Positions 28,090-37,654 of a stretch of DNA of 64,000 bases are shown in pieces. Within the stretch, counting starts at the first letter, position 1. Each line of letters begins with the position of its first letter. Source of the stretch: G965204755 sp965243415 (GTDB taxonomy: Bacteria > Acidobacteriota > Vicinamibacteria > Marinacidobacterales > Marinacidobacteraceae); NCBI GenBank assembly GCA_965243415.1, contig OZ251549.1, forward strand, positions 3,472,001 through 3,536,000, read 5' to 3'. A program made the position numbers and the translations under genes. Below the pieces are notes generated by a model. The model was given only the letters and a program-made list of their open reading frames with translations. It did no database searches and was not told the DNA's origin.

Positions 28090-29202
28090 CGGATCGACCA
28101 TCCTCCGTCGGATCGACCACCCTGCGCCCGATCGACCACCTTCCGGCGGATCGACCACCCTCCGACGGATCGACCACCTTCCCACGGATCGACCACCTTC
28201 CCACGGATCGACCACCTTCCCACGGATCGACCACCTTCCGGCGGATCGACCACCTTCCCACGGATCGACCACCTTCCGGCGGATCGACCACCTTCCTACG
28301 GATCGACCACCTTCCTACGGATCGACCACCTTCCCACGGATCGACCACCTTCCCACGGATCGACCACCTTCCCACGGATCGACCACCTTCCCACGGATCG
28401 ACCACCTTCCCACGGATCGACCACCTTCCGGCGGATCGACCACCTTCCTACGGATCGACCACCTTCCTACGGATCGACCACCTTCCGCCGGATCGACCAC
28501 CCTGCGGCGGATATCGACCACCCTGCGGCGGATATCGACCACCCTCCGACGAATATCGACCACCCTGCGGCGGATATCGACCACCCTCCGCCGGATATCG
28601 ACCACCCTCCGACGGATATCGACCACCCTCCGGCGGATATCGACCACCCTCCGCCGGATATCGACCACCCTCCGACGGATATCGACCACCCTCCGGTGGA
28701 TATCGACCACCCTCCGACGGATATCGACCACCCTGCGCCGGATATCGACCACCCTCCGACGGATATCGACCACCCTCCGACGGATATCGACCACCCTGTG
28801 GCGGATCGACCACCCTCCGGCGGATCGACCACCTTCCGACGGATATCGACCACCCTTCGGCGAATATCGACCACCCTCCGACGGATATCGACCACCTTCC
28901 GGCGGATATCGACCACCCTGCGGCGGATATCGACCACCCTCCGGCGGATATCGACCACCCTCCGGCGGATATCGACCACCCTCCGGCGGATATCGACCAC
29001 CCTGCGGCGGATATCGACCACCTTCCGGCGGATATCGACCACCCTCCGCCGGATCGACCACCTTCCGGCGGATCGACCACCTTCCGCCGGATATCGACCA
29101 CCCTCCGGCGGATCGACCACCTTCCGCCGGATCGACCACCCTGCGCGGATGGACCACCCTCCGACGGATCGACCACCCTGGGGCCGATCGACCACCCCCA
29201 GA
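28090..29202. repeat. Tandem array of 56 units, 19-mers (GATC) and 21-mers (GATATC)
   Basis: The 19-bp unit is CGGATCGACCACCTTCCCA with small changes at its last 3-6 bases; the 21-bp unit is the same with AT added inside, so GATC becomes GATATC. Blocks read: 22 x 19 (28090-28507), 14 x 21 (28508-28801), 2 x 19, 10 x 21 (28840-29049), 2 x 19, 1 x 21, then five 18/19-mers to 29202. There are no spacers. Because units lack stop codons, several frames on both strands are open for hundreds of bases; this is a property of the repeat, not evidence of a gene. Confidence 0.95.
29193..29202. repeat. Left target-site duplication of the IS element
   Basis: CACCCCCAGA here is repeated at 30782-30791 on the other side of the element. 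IS256 elements make 8-9 bp duplications; a tenth matching base may be chance. The left copy is the end of the last 19-mer of the array. Confidence 0.8.
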
Positions 29203-29226
29203 GGCGTGTCAGAAATTCCGTGTGAG
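29203..29226 (+). repeat. Left terminal inverted repeat
   Basis: Contains TGTCAGAAATTCCGTGTGAG, identical over 20 bases to the complement of the right end. Confidence 0.88.
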
Positions 29227-29457
29227 AGGGTGATTGTACGGGCGGCGGCACACTCGCGCCACTCGGGGATGGGAGAGCGGAGGCTGGTTTTTCGACCCGA
29301 CCCGGCGCCTCTGCTCGTCCACGGGTGCCGGGGCGGGGCGGAAAACCAGCCGGTGGCGAACTGCCGGAGCGGATGACCCTCGATCAACGCGGCCGAGGTC
29401 GGAGGCGCGTACAGATCCCCCACCAGCACGGCGCGCGGAACCCGGGGCCGGTCCTCG

Positions 29458-30720
29458 TCAACCGGTATCCAGCCGGAACCGGTCGCCGAATCGGATCGAG
29501 AACTCGCTCCGCGCCAGGTGCCAGATCGGCGTGGGGCGCTTCCACTTCCGCTCCACCTCGCGCAGCGCCAGGTAGATCAACTTCATCGCCGACCGATCAT
29601 GCGGAAAATGCCCGTGCGCCTTCACCGCCCGCCGCACCGTGCTGTTCAGACTCTCGATCGCGTTCGTGGTGTACATCACCCGACGGATCGGTTCCGAGAA
29701 CGCGAAGAACGGGATCACCTGCTCCCACTGCCTCCGCCAGGCCCGACCGACCGCCGGATACTTCCGCCCCAGGTCGCTCCCCTCGAACGCTTCCAACGCC
29801 TCTGCCGCCGCCTCCGCGTCCGCGGCTCGGTAGATCGTCTTCAGCGCCGCGGCCAGGGGGCCCCGCTCCTTTTGCGAGGCATACGCCATCGAGTTCCGAA
29901 TCAGGTGAACCACGCAGGTCTGCACCACCGCCTCCGGATACACCGCCTCGATCGCCGCCGGGAAGCCGCCCAGCCCGTCCACCACCACGACCAGGACATC
30001 CTCCAACCCCCGGCGCTTCAGGTCGTTCAGGACGCTCAGCCAGAACCGCGATCCCTCCGTCTCCGCGATCCACATCCCCAAGACCTCCTTGCGACCCTGC
30101 GGCGACACCCCGATCGCCAGGTGCACCACCCGGTTCCGAACCAGGCCCTCCTCCCGGATCTTCACCCGGATCCCGTCCAGGTACATCAACGCGCACACCG
30201 GATCCAGAGGTCGCGAGCGCCACTCCCGAACCTCCTCGTGCACCGCGTCCGTGACCTTCGAGATCAGCTCCCGAGACACCTCCATCCCGTAGAAATCCTC
30301 CACGTGCCTCTGGATGTCCCGGGTCGACATCCCCCGGCCGTACATCGAGATCACCTTCTCGTCGAACCCCGGAAGCCGGCGGCAGTACTTCTCGATCAGC
30401 CGCGGCTCGAACCGCCCCAGACGATCCCGCGGAACCGCAACCTCCATGGCCCCGCCCTCCGTCAGAACCCGCTTCCGGTTGTGCCCGTTCCGGTGGTTCC
30501 GCTCCCCCCGCGCCGACTCCCCCTCCAGATGCACCTCGATCTCCGCGTCCAGCACCCGCTCCGCCAGCACCGTCCGCAGATCCGCCAACAGGTCGCCCTG
30601 CCGGAACGCCTCCCGCGGGTCCTGGCCCGCCAGCATCTCGTCCAGCATCTCCGCGCTGATCCGCGACTCCCGAGGCTCCCCGGACTCCCGGGTCCTCTGG
30701 GGCTTCCGGCTCTTCGGCAT
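29458..30720 (-). CDS. IS256-family transposase (mutator type)
   Basis: A 420-residue transposase, full length for the family. The DDE residues are visible: Asp182 in LMYLDGIRVK, Asp248 in VVVVDGLGGF and Glu356 in YTTNAIESLN. The family C-x2-H motif is TCVVHLIRNS (about 269-278). An N-terminal DNA-binding part contains HRNGHNRKRVLTEGG. There are no frameshifts or stops, so it could be active. The ATG at 30718-30720 follows GGAGGAGGACGAACC, a strong ribosome-binding site. Confidence 0.95.
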   Translation of the reverse strand: MPKSRKPQRTRESGEPRESRISAEMLDEMLAGQDPREAFRQGDLLADLRTVLAERVLDAEIEVHLEGESARGERNHRNGHNRKRVLTEGGAMEVAVPRDRLGRFEPRLIEKYCRRLPGFDEKVISMYGRGMSTRDIQRHVEDFYGMEVSRELISKVTDAVHEEVREWRSRPLDPVCALMYLDGIRVKIREEGLVRNRVVHLAIGVSPQGRKEVLGMWIAETEGSRFWLSVLNDLKRRGLEDVLVVVVDGLGGFPAAIEAVYPEAVVQTCVVHLIRNSMAYASQKERGPLAAALKTIYRAADAEAAAEALEAFEGSDLGRKYPAVGRAWRRQWEQVIPFFAFSEPIRRVMYTTNAIESLNSTVRRAVKAHGHFPHDRSAMKLIYLALREVERKWKRPTPIWHLARSEFSIRFGDRFRLDTG

Positions 30721-30757
30721 GGTTCGTCCTCCTCCCCGGACTATCTCACGGGGCTAC

Positions 30758-30781
30758 CTCACACGGAATTTCTGACAGGCT
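30758..30781 (-). repeat. Right terminal inverted repeat
   Basis: Complement of the left end over 20 of 20 core bases (30758-30777), plus four flanking bases of which two match. Confidence 0.88.
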
Positions 30782-30791
30782 CACCCCCAGA
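30782..30791. repeat. Right target-site duplication
   Basis: CACCCCCAGA, identical to 29193-29202. Removing the IS and one copy joins the last 19-mer of the left array directly to the first unit of the right array (CGGATCGAGCCGATA at 30792). Confidence 0.8.
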
Positions 30792-30996
30792 CGGATCGAG
30801 CCGATAGGGATCGACCCGATACGGATATCGAGCCGATACGGATCGACCCGATGCGGATATCGAGCCGATACGGATCGACCCGACGCGGATATCGAGCCGA
30901 TACGGATCGACCCGATACTGATATCGAGCCGATAGGGATCGACCCGACGCGGATATCGAGCCGATAGGGATCGAGCCGATAGGGATCGAGCCGATA
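30792..30996. repeat. Second array: 13 units alternating 15-mers (GATC) and 17-mers (GATATC)
   Basis: Units are CGGATCGACCCGATA-like (15 bp) and CGGATATCGAGCCGATA-like (17 bp). They alternate for most of the block, giving a 32-bp composite period. As in the left array, the longer unit is the shorter one with AT inserted in GATC. The GGAT(AT)CGA core is shared with the left array. Confidence 0.92.
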
Positions 30997-30998
30997 CG

Positions 30999-31160
30999 GA
31001 TGACACATGCTCGTGTCGATGACACATGCTCGTGTCGATGACACATGCTCGTGTCGATGACACATGCCGATGACACATGCTTCCGGCCAATGACACCTGC
31101 TTGGCACATGCTTCCGGCCAATGACACCTGCTCGCCGCCGGAGACACCTGCTTTCCGGGG
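30999..31160. repeat. Third array: 19-bp units with an internal inverted repeat, then degenerate copies
   Basis: GATGACACATGCTCGTGTC is repeated exactly at 30999-31017, 31018-31036 and 31037-31055. Shortened and altered copies follow, recognisable by GACACATGC or GACACCTGCT, to about 31160. Each full unit contains GACAC-N6-GTGTC. The array starts within two bases of the end of the second array and runs into the PIN-like reading frame. Confidence 0.88.
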
Positions 31161-31423
31161 CGGGAACGCCCTCATCTCCACTCGACGGAACCGGTTCGAG
31201 TACTCACCCGGAACGAGCACCTCCGGGACGATCGCGGCATCGGCCGCGAGGAGGTCCCTCACGGCTGCCGTGCCGATCGCAGTCGCCCGCTTCTCCCGGC
31301 GGCTGCCCCGGGCGAATTCCCGACGGCGAAGGAACCGCCGGATATCGGCGTCGAAGAGCACGGTGTCCGAAGCGATGAACCCCGTCGTCTCGATATCGAA
31401 CACTCGACTTTTCGTCGGCGCGG

Positions 31424-31810
31424 TCAGTCCCCCCGGTCGTCCTCGCTCAGGGTTTCGAGCCAAGCCCTCTCGTAGTCCTCCGGGCGGCTGAAGTACGCCT
31501 TGGCGTTCTCGACCACGCGGTCCAACATCTCCCGGTCTTCGGGCGACAGGTGGGCGAACGAGAGAAGGGCGCGGATCCGGTCCTCGGGAAACTCCCCGTA
31601 GAGCCTCCCCACGGACGCGTTGAGAAAGGCAGCGATCACGACCTCCACCTTCTCGAACGACAGCCGTACCGGGGTGTCGGATCGCAACAGGGGAGCGATC
31701 CGGTCGTGGAGGCGCTCGCCGTCCGTCGAGGTAACGCACAGCGGGCCCCCGACGAAGTCGTGGAGGGGAACGGTGACGGGTTCCGGCAGGTTCGTGCCCT
31801 CGGCAGTCAT
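31424..31810 (-). CDS. STAS-like DUF4325 protein
   Basis: A 128-residue protein. Residues about 20-95 have the STAS-like pattern: GGPLCVTSTDGERLHDRIAPLL, then VRLSFEKVEVVIAAFLNASVGRLYGEF. DUF4325 proteins often accompany regulatory or toxin-like partners; here the partner would be the PIN-like gene directly downstream, now truncated. The ATG at 31808-31810 was chosen over a longer Arg-rich frame because the domain starts soon after it, and TACCTT lies seven bases before it (leaderless layout). With its partner broken, it may be a leftover. Confidence 0.62.
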   Translation of the reverse strand: MTAEGTNLPEPVTVPLHDFVGGPLCVTSTDGERLHDRIAPLLRSDTPVRLSFEKVEVVIAAFLNASVGRLYGEFPEDRIRALLSFAHLSPEDREMLDRVVENAKAYFSRPEDYERAWLETLSEDDRGD

Positions 31811-31817
31811 TCGGAGG

Positions 31818-31823
31818 AAGGTA
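31818..31823 (-). promoter_or_regulatory. Candidate leaderless -10 TACCTT
   Basis: On the minus strand TACCTT is separated by seven bases (CCTCCGA) from the ATG of the STAS-like gene. There is no Shine-Dalgarno. Confidence 0.35.
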
Positions 31824-32082
31824 TCTCGTTCGTCGTCACCTGCAGACCGGTCTCGGCCGTGTCGTGAAAGAGTCCGCCGACGCGCGCGGAGTGATCGCGT
31901 CGGGGAGGCGCCCCATGACTGGGGGACGGGTGAGATCGCAGGGCGAGACCGGCGGCGGCGACCCGCACCGCCCACGCCACTGTCGGCGGATTCGCGCCTC
32001 CCGGCCCGGCCGGCCTTCGAAAATCCCCGCACCGACGCCGAAGTTCCGTCACCGGCCTACGCCCGCTCCCCGGCCGGCAGGA

Positions 32083-33150
32083 TCAGTCCTCCAACAGGAG
32101 CCGGAGGCCGGCGCGGGTGATGGCGGCGCCGCTCAGGACGAGGCCCACGGCGCGGCGGCCCTCCGGGAGGGCGAGTCGCGGGAGGGCGGCGACCGGGAGC
32201 GCGGCGGAGCCTTCGACGACCGCGAACCGCTCCCGGAAGATGCGGCGCAGGGCGGCGGCGATCTCCTCCTCGGACACCAGGATCCAGTCGTCGAGGAGAC
32301 GGGAGCAGAGGCCGAGGGTGATCGAGTCCTCCTCGACCCCTCCGGCGACCCCGTCGGCGAGCGTGGGCTCGAAGGGAACCTCCCGCCCCGACTCCAGGAT
32401 CCGCCCGGCGCGGACGGACGCGGCCAGCACCGCGGAGGCGAGCGGCTGGCAGCCCACCAGGCGGATCCCGGGACGGGCGTGGCGCAGCCAGCCGGCGATC
32501 CCCGCGGCCAGGCCGCCGCCGCCCACCGGGATGAGCACCGCCTCGAGCGGCTCCCCGGCGCGCGCCCGGTCCATCTCCAGGCCGATCGTTCCCTGCCCGG
32601 CGACGATATCCGGGTCGTTGTAGGGCGACACGAAAGGGCGCCCGCTCCGCTCCGCCTCGGCCCGCGCGGCGACCTCCGCCTCGATCGCGTCCGACCCGAC
32701 CAGGCGGAGATCCACGACTTCCCGGTACCGCTCCTCCAGCGCCTGCCGCTTCGAGTCCGCGACCGTCTCCGGGAGGAACACCAGGCCCCGCCCGCCGAGC
32801 CGGGAGAGCGCCCAGGCGACGGCGCGGGCATGGTTCCCCGAGGAGGCGGTCACCACGCCCTCCCGCAGGGTCGCCGCTCCCGCCGTTTCCCGGAGCCGGA
32901 GCAGTTTGTTCAGGGCGCCCCGCACCTTGAAGGAGCCGGTCGCCTGGAAACACTCCAGTTTCAGGAACGCCTCGAGTCCCCCGGCCCTCCCCGCCGGCGA
33001 GAGCCCCGGCGCGGGCTCGAACGGCGTCTCCGCCAGGTGCGGCGCCAGCCGCTCCGCCGCGGCGCGGATCCGTCCCGGCAGCGACCGGACGAGGGCCTCT
33101 CCGGCGGCGCCCGTCGGGCGGTCGCGGCTCTCCCCGGCGGAGCCGCTCAC
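32083..33150 (-). CDS. PLP-dependent threonine/serine dehydratase-like enzyme
   Basis: A 355-residue fold-type II PLP enzyme. The Schiff-base Lys is in TGSFKVRGALNKL. The substrate loop is TASSGNHARAVAWAL and the phosphate-binding loop PVGGGGLAAGIAGWL; the end has SEEEIAAALRRIFRERFAVVEGSAA, all as in threonine dehydratase, serine racemase or hydroxyaspartate dehydratase. There is no C-terminal ACT regulatory domain, so it is the catabolic type. Which amino acid is used cannot be told. The GTG at 33148-33150 was chosen because the frame upstream overlaps the pruA promoter. It is divergent from pruA, with about 110 bp between, suggesting shared control of amino-acid breakdown. Confidence 0.8.
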   Translation of the reverse strand: MSGSAGESRDRPTGAAGEALVRSLPGRIRAAAERLAPHLAETPFEPAPGLSPAGRAGGLEAFLKLECFQATGSFKVRGALNKLLRLRETAGAATLREGVVTASSGNHARAVAWALSRLGGRGLVFLPETVADSKRQALEERYREVVDLRLVGSDAIEAEVAARAEAERSGRPFVSPYNDPDIVAGQGTIGLEMDRARAGEPLEAVLIPVGGGGLAAGIAGWLRHARPGIRLVGCQPLASAVLAASVRAGRILESGREVPFEPTLADGVAGGVEEDSITLGLCSRLLDDWILVSEEEIAAALRRIFRERFAVVEGSAALPVAALPRLALPEGRRAVGLVLSGAAITRAGLRLLLED

Positions 33151-33203
33151 CGGGCCGGCCCCGGGGTCGGGAGACCGCCGGCCGCCGAAGCCGGGGGGTC
33201 GGG

Positions 33204-33209
33204 TAGCAT
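33204..33209 (+). promoter_or_regulatory. Candidate -10 TAGCAT of pruA
   Basis: TAGCAT is followed by CCCCGGTTCTCCGCC. The CCGGTTC just downstream of the hexamer is shared with the candidate promoters at 10943 and 62907. The leader to the ATG is about 50 nt. Confidence 0.4.
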
Positions 33210-33262
33210 CCCCGGTTCTCCGCCGCCCGGCGCCCCTCGCATTTCCAACGGAAGAGAGTCTA

Positions 33263-34897
<1,635 letters not shown>

Positions 34898-35195
34898 CCG
34901 GGGGTATCGGCGAGCGGCGGCGTTCCGCATCGGGGCGGCCGAACCAGCGCGCGGCCGGCCCTTCCGGCGGAACCTCGGGAGGTGGCGCCGGCCGCCGGTG
35001 CGGCGCGGTTCCGTCCCGCCGCCGGCGGGGCTGCCGCCATACCCGAACCGGGACGCCGACGACGCCGTGGGAGAGGCGGTGCAACTTCGCCGGAACCACG
35101 CGCCACCCCCGACGGGCGCCGCGCCGGGTTCCCCGGCCGGAACCGTCCGTGGCCAATCCCCCGAGCCGAGCGCGCCACCCGCCAAACTGCGGCGC

Positions 35196-36326
35196 GTGAC
35201 GCTGCTGGGTGTTTCCGGGCCGTTCCGCCCCGGTACGGGCGGGCTCCCGCCGTACCTGGCCGGACGAGCGGAGGAACAGGCACTGTTCCGGTCGTTGCTC
35301 TCCCTCCTCGACCGGGGCGCGCCGACACCGAGCGAAGTCATCCTCTACGGCCCGCGCGGCAACGGCAAGACGGCCCTCCTGAGGTGGATCGAGAAAGTGG
35401 CCGCGCCTTCGTATTCCGTGGATGTGATCCGACTTACACCGTCGAAGATCAGGACCGGCCTCCAACTGGCGGAGCGCCTCCTTCCGGACCAGTGGTGGAA
35501 GGGGATCAAACCGGACACAATCGCCCTCCGGGGCTTGACTGGGCGGCCCGGAGCGGACGCCCGGCCGCCGGAGGCGGACCAGGTGCTGGCGGCGCGAGCA
35601 TCGAAGCGGGCGCTGATCCTGCTCCTCGACGAAGCGCACCGGCTGGAACCCCGGGTCGGGGAGGAGTTGCTGAACGCCGCGCAGGAGGTCGGACGGGAGG
35701 CGCCGTTCCTGCTCGTTCTCGCCGGAACCCCCAACCTGCGCGACCACCTCGGAACGATCGGCGCTTCGTTCTGGAACCGCGGCCGCAAACTGCCGCTCGG
35801 CCGGCTGGACGAATCCGCCGCCGCCGACGCGATCCGCCGACCGCTCGAAGCCGAGGAAACCTCGATAGCCGACGAGGCCCTGGCCCATATCGTCCGTGAA
35901 AGCCACGGGTATCCGTTCTTCCTGCAACTCTGGGGAGCGGCCGTCTGGAACCGGGCCTGGGCCGATCCGTCCAGTCCCATCCGGAACCTCACGGCTGAAG
36001 ACACCGCAGCCTGCCAATCCCTCTTCGACTCGGAGAAGAACCACTACTACCTCGACCGCTACAAGGAACTGAAGAAGATCCGGTTGGTCCGCCCCGCACA
36101 GGCTGTCGCCGCAGCCTTCGACGGACAGAAACACCTGAACGATTTCGAACTCGAGGCCGCGATCCGTCGGGGTTTGGGACCGGAGGCGGGCGACGACGAG
36201 GTGGAGGCGGCGGCGGCTCAGTTCGACCACCTCGGCTTCGTCTGGCAGGCAAGCGGAACTCCGGACTGGGAACCGGGCATTCCCAGCCTGATGGACTACC
36301 TCCGGGAAGTCGTCCCGGTCGCCTGA
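35196..36326 (+). CDS. AAA ATPase, tandem copy 1
   Basis: A 376-residue P-loop ATPase. Walker A is GPRGNGKTALL (about 52-62) and Walker B is LILLLDEAH (about 145-153); an Asn sensor lies in LVLAGTPNLRDHL. A winged-helix-like C-terminal region follows (HYYLDRYKELKKIRLVRPAQAVAAAF). The layout is Orc1/Cdc6- or TniB-like; function is unknown. The start is GTG, aligned with the ATG of copy 2; a longer frame upstream is Pro/Arg-rich and not conserved in copy 2. Compared with copy 2 the C-terminal ~200 residues are nearly identical, while about 65-135 differ strongly. The hexamer before the start is CAAACT, against TAAACT in copy 2, suggesting weaker expression. Confidence 0.7.
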   Translation: MTLLGVSGPFRPGTGGLPPYLAGRAEEQALFRSLLSLLDRGAPTPSEVILYGPRGNGKTALLRWIEKVAAPSYSVDVIRLTPSKIRTGLQLAERLLPDQWWKGIKPDTIALRGLTGRPGADARPPEADQVLAARASKRALILLLDEAHRLEPRVGEELLNAAQEVGREAPFLLVLAGTPNLRDHLGTIGASFWNRGRKLPLGRLDESAAADAIRRPLEAEETSIADEALAHIVRESHGYPFFLQLWGAAVWNRAWADPSSPIRNLTAEDTAACQSLFDSEKNHYYLDRYKELKKIRLVRPAQAVAAAFDGQKHLNDFELEAAIRRGLGPEAGDDEVEAAAAQFDHLGFVWQASGTPDWEPGIPSLMDYLREVVPVA

Positions 36327-36431
36327 ACCTCGCCCCCGAGCCCCCGGAAGCCGCCGCCGACCGGCGCCGCTCCGCCTCTCCGGGGCCGGGACTCTCCGCC
36401 GCGGGGCGCCCGAGCCGGGCGCGCCACCCGC

Positions 36432-36437
36432 TAAACT
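36432..36437 (+). promoter_or_regulatory. Leaderless -10 TAAACT of AAA copy 2
   Basis: TAAACT-GCGGCGC-ATG, a seven-base gap. The same context in copy 1 reads CAAACT-GCGGCGC-GTG, with the critical first T lost. Confidence 0.45.
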
Positions 36438-36444
36438 GCGGCGC

Positions 36445-37575
36445 ATGACGCTGCTGGACGATTCGGGGCCGTTCCGGCCGGGTCCCGGCGGGCTCCCGCC
36501 ATACCTGGCCGGGCGGGCGGAGGAACAGGCCCTGTTCCGGTCTCGGCTCGCCGTTCTCGATCGGGGAGAGCCGACGCCGAGCGAAATCATCCTCTACGGC
36601 CCGCGCGGCAACGGCAAGACGGCCCTCCTGCTGTGGATGGAGAAGGAAGCGAGTTCCGTCCCGGGCGTCGATGTCCTCGAGGTCACGCCGTCGGACTTCG
36701 ATACCAGAACGGAATTCGCCGAGATCCTGCTGCCCGAGTCGTGGTGGGAGGTCGCCCGACCGGCGGAGTTCACCGTTCGCGGGTTCACCTGGCGCCCGGG
36801 GGAAAACGCTCCGGCGCCGAGGATCCGTTCCGTTCTGGAACTCCGCTCGAAGAAGAAACCGCTGATGCTCCTGCTCGACGAAGCGCACACGCTGGATCCC
36901 CGTGTAGGAAAGGAGTTGCTGAACGCCGCGCAAGCAGTGGGGCGAAGGGCGCCGTTCCTGCTCGTTCTCGCCGGAACCCCCAACCTGCGCGACCACCTCG
37001 GAACGATCGGTGCTTCGTTCTGGAACCGCAGCCGCAAACTGCCGCTCGGCCGGCTGGACGAGTCGGCCGCCGCGGACGCCGTCCGCCGACCGCTCGAAGC
37101 CGAGGAAACCTCGATAGCCGACGAGGCCCTGGCCCACATCGTCCGCGAAAGCCACGGGTATCCGTTCTTCCTGCAACTCTGGGGAGCGGCCGTCTGGAAC
37201 CGGGCCTGGGCCGACCCGTCCCTTCCCATCCGGAACCTCACGGCTGAAGACACCGCAGCCTGCCAATCCCTCTTCGACTCGGAGAAGAACCACTACTACC
37301 TCGACCGCTACAAGGAACTGAAGAAGATCCGGTTGGTCCGCCCCGCACAGGCTGTCGCCGCAGCCTTCGATGCACAGAAGCGCCTGAACGATTTCGAACT
37401 CGAGGCTGCGATCCGTCGGGGTTTGGGCCCGGAAGCGGGCGACGACGAGGTGGAGGCGGTGGCGGCGCAGTTCGACCACCTCGGATTCGTCTGGAATGCG
37501 GACGGGAGTCCGGACTGGGAGCCTGGCATTCCCAGTCTGATGGACTACATCCGGGAAGCAGTCCCCTCCGCCTGA
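36445..37575 (+). CDS. AAA ATPase, tandem copy 2
   Basis: A 376-residue paralogue, exactly the same length as copy 1 and 1249 bp downstream of it. Walker A is GPRGNGKTALL and Walker B is LMLLLDEAH. The segment between them (VDVLEVTPSDFDTRTEFAE, FTVRGFTWRPGENAPAPR) differs strongly from copy 1 (VDVIRLTPSKIRTGLQLAE, IALRGLTGRPGADARPPE). From LLNAAQ to the end the two are nearly identical also at DNA level. The pattern suggests gene conversion of the C-terminal part, with selection for difference near the nucleotide-binding site. The gene converges with the DNA methyltransferase (80 bp gap), which could be a functional partner. Confidence 0.72.
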   Translation: MTLLDDSGPFRPGPGGLPPYLAGRAEEQALFRSRLAVLDRGEPTPSEIILYGPRGNGKTALLLWMEKEASSVPGVDVLEVTPSDFDTRTEFAEILLPESWWEVARPAEFTVRGFTWRPGENAPAPRIRSVLELRSKKKPLMLLLDEAHTLDPRVGKELLNAAQAVGRRAPFLLVLAGTPNLRDHLGTIGASFWNRSRKLPLGRLDESAAADAVRRPLEAEETSIADEALAHIVRESHGYPFFLQLWGAAVWNRAWADPSLPIRNLTAEDTAACQSLFDSEKNHYYLDRYKELKKIRLVRPAQAVAAAFDAQKRLNDFELEAAIRRGLGPEAGDDEVEAVAAQFDHLGFVWNADGSPDWEPGIPSLMDYIREAVPSA

Positions 37576-37654
37576 ACCTCCGCCGAACTTCGGGCGCCAT
37601 CCCCGACCGGCGCCGCGCCGGCCTCTCTGGCCCCCGGCGTCCGCCCCGTCGCCG

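Larger units (their letters stand above)
29203..30781 (-). mobile_element. IS256-family insertion sequence, complete
   Basis: A 1579-bp element with inverted ends. The left end has TGTCAGAAATTCCGTGTGAG at 29207-29226; the exact complement is at 30758-30777. Counting four further bases at each side gives 24-bp ends with two mismatches. It is flanked by a 10-bp direct repeat and carries one transposase gene. About 230 bases on the left (29227-29457) hold no gene. It sits exactly between the two repeat blocks. Confidence 0.9.
30759..31403 (-). pseudogene. PIN-like gene whose 3' half is replaced by repeats
   Basis: From a possible GTG at 31403 (or a CTG overlapping the STAS stop) the frame encodes SDTVLFDADIRRFLRR, then TAIGTAAVRDLLAADAAIVPEVLVPGEYSNRFRRVEMRAF. 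This matches the first half of PIN-type proteins found beside STAS-like DUF4325 genes (LFD-x-N first site, EY-x-NR second site). After about 31165 the frame runs into the 19-bp and 15/17-bp repeats and ends inside the IS right end. The normal C-terminal part with the last catalytic acids is absent. It is therefore a truncated gene continued by non-coding repeat sequence. Confidence 0.55.

Noticed and set aside
28090..31160. CRISPR array
   Set aside because: Units are 13-21 bp and directly adjacent with no unique spacers, and no cas genes are present.
35196..37575. Tandem ATPases as a Tn7-like TniB transposition module
   Set aside because: No TniA, TniQ or transposon ends were seen near them; resemblance is limited to the AAA core.
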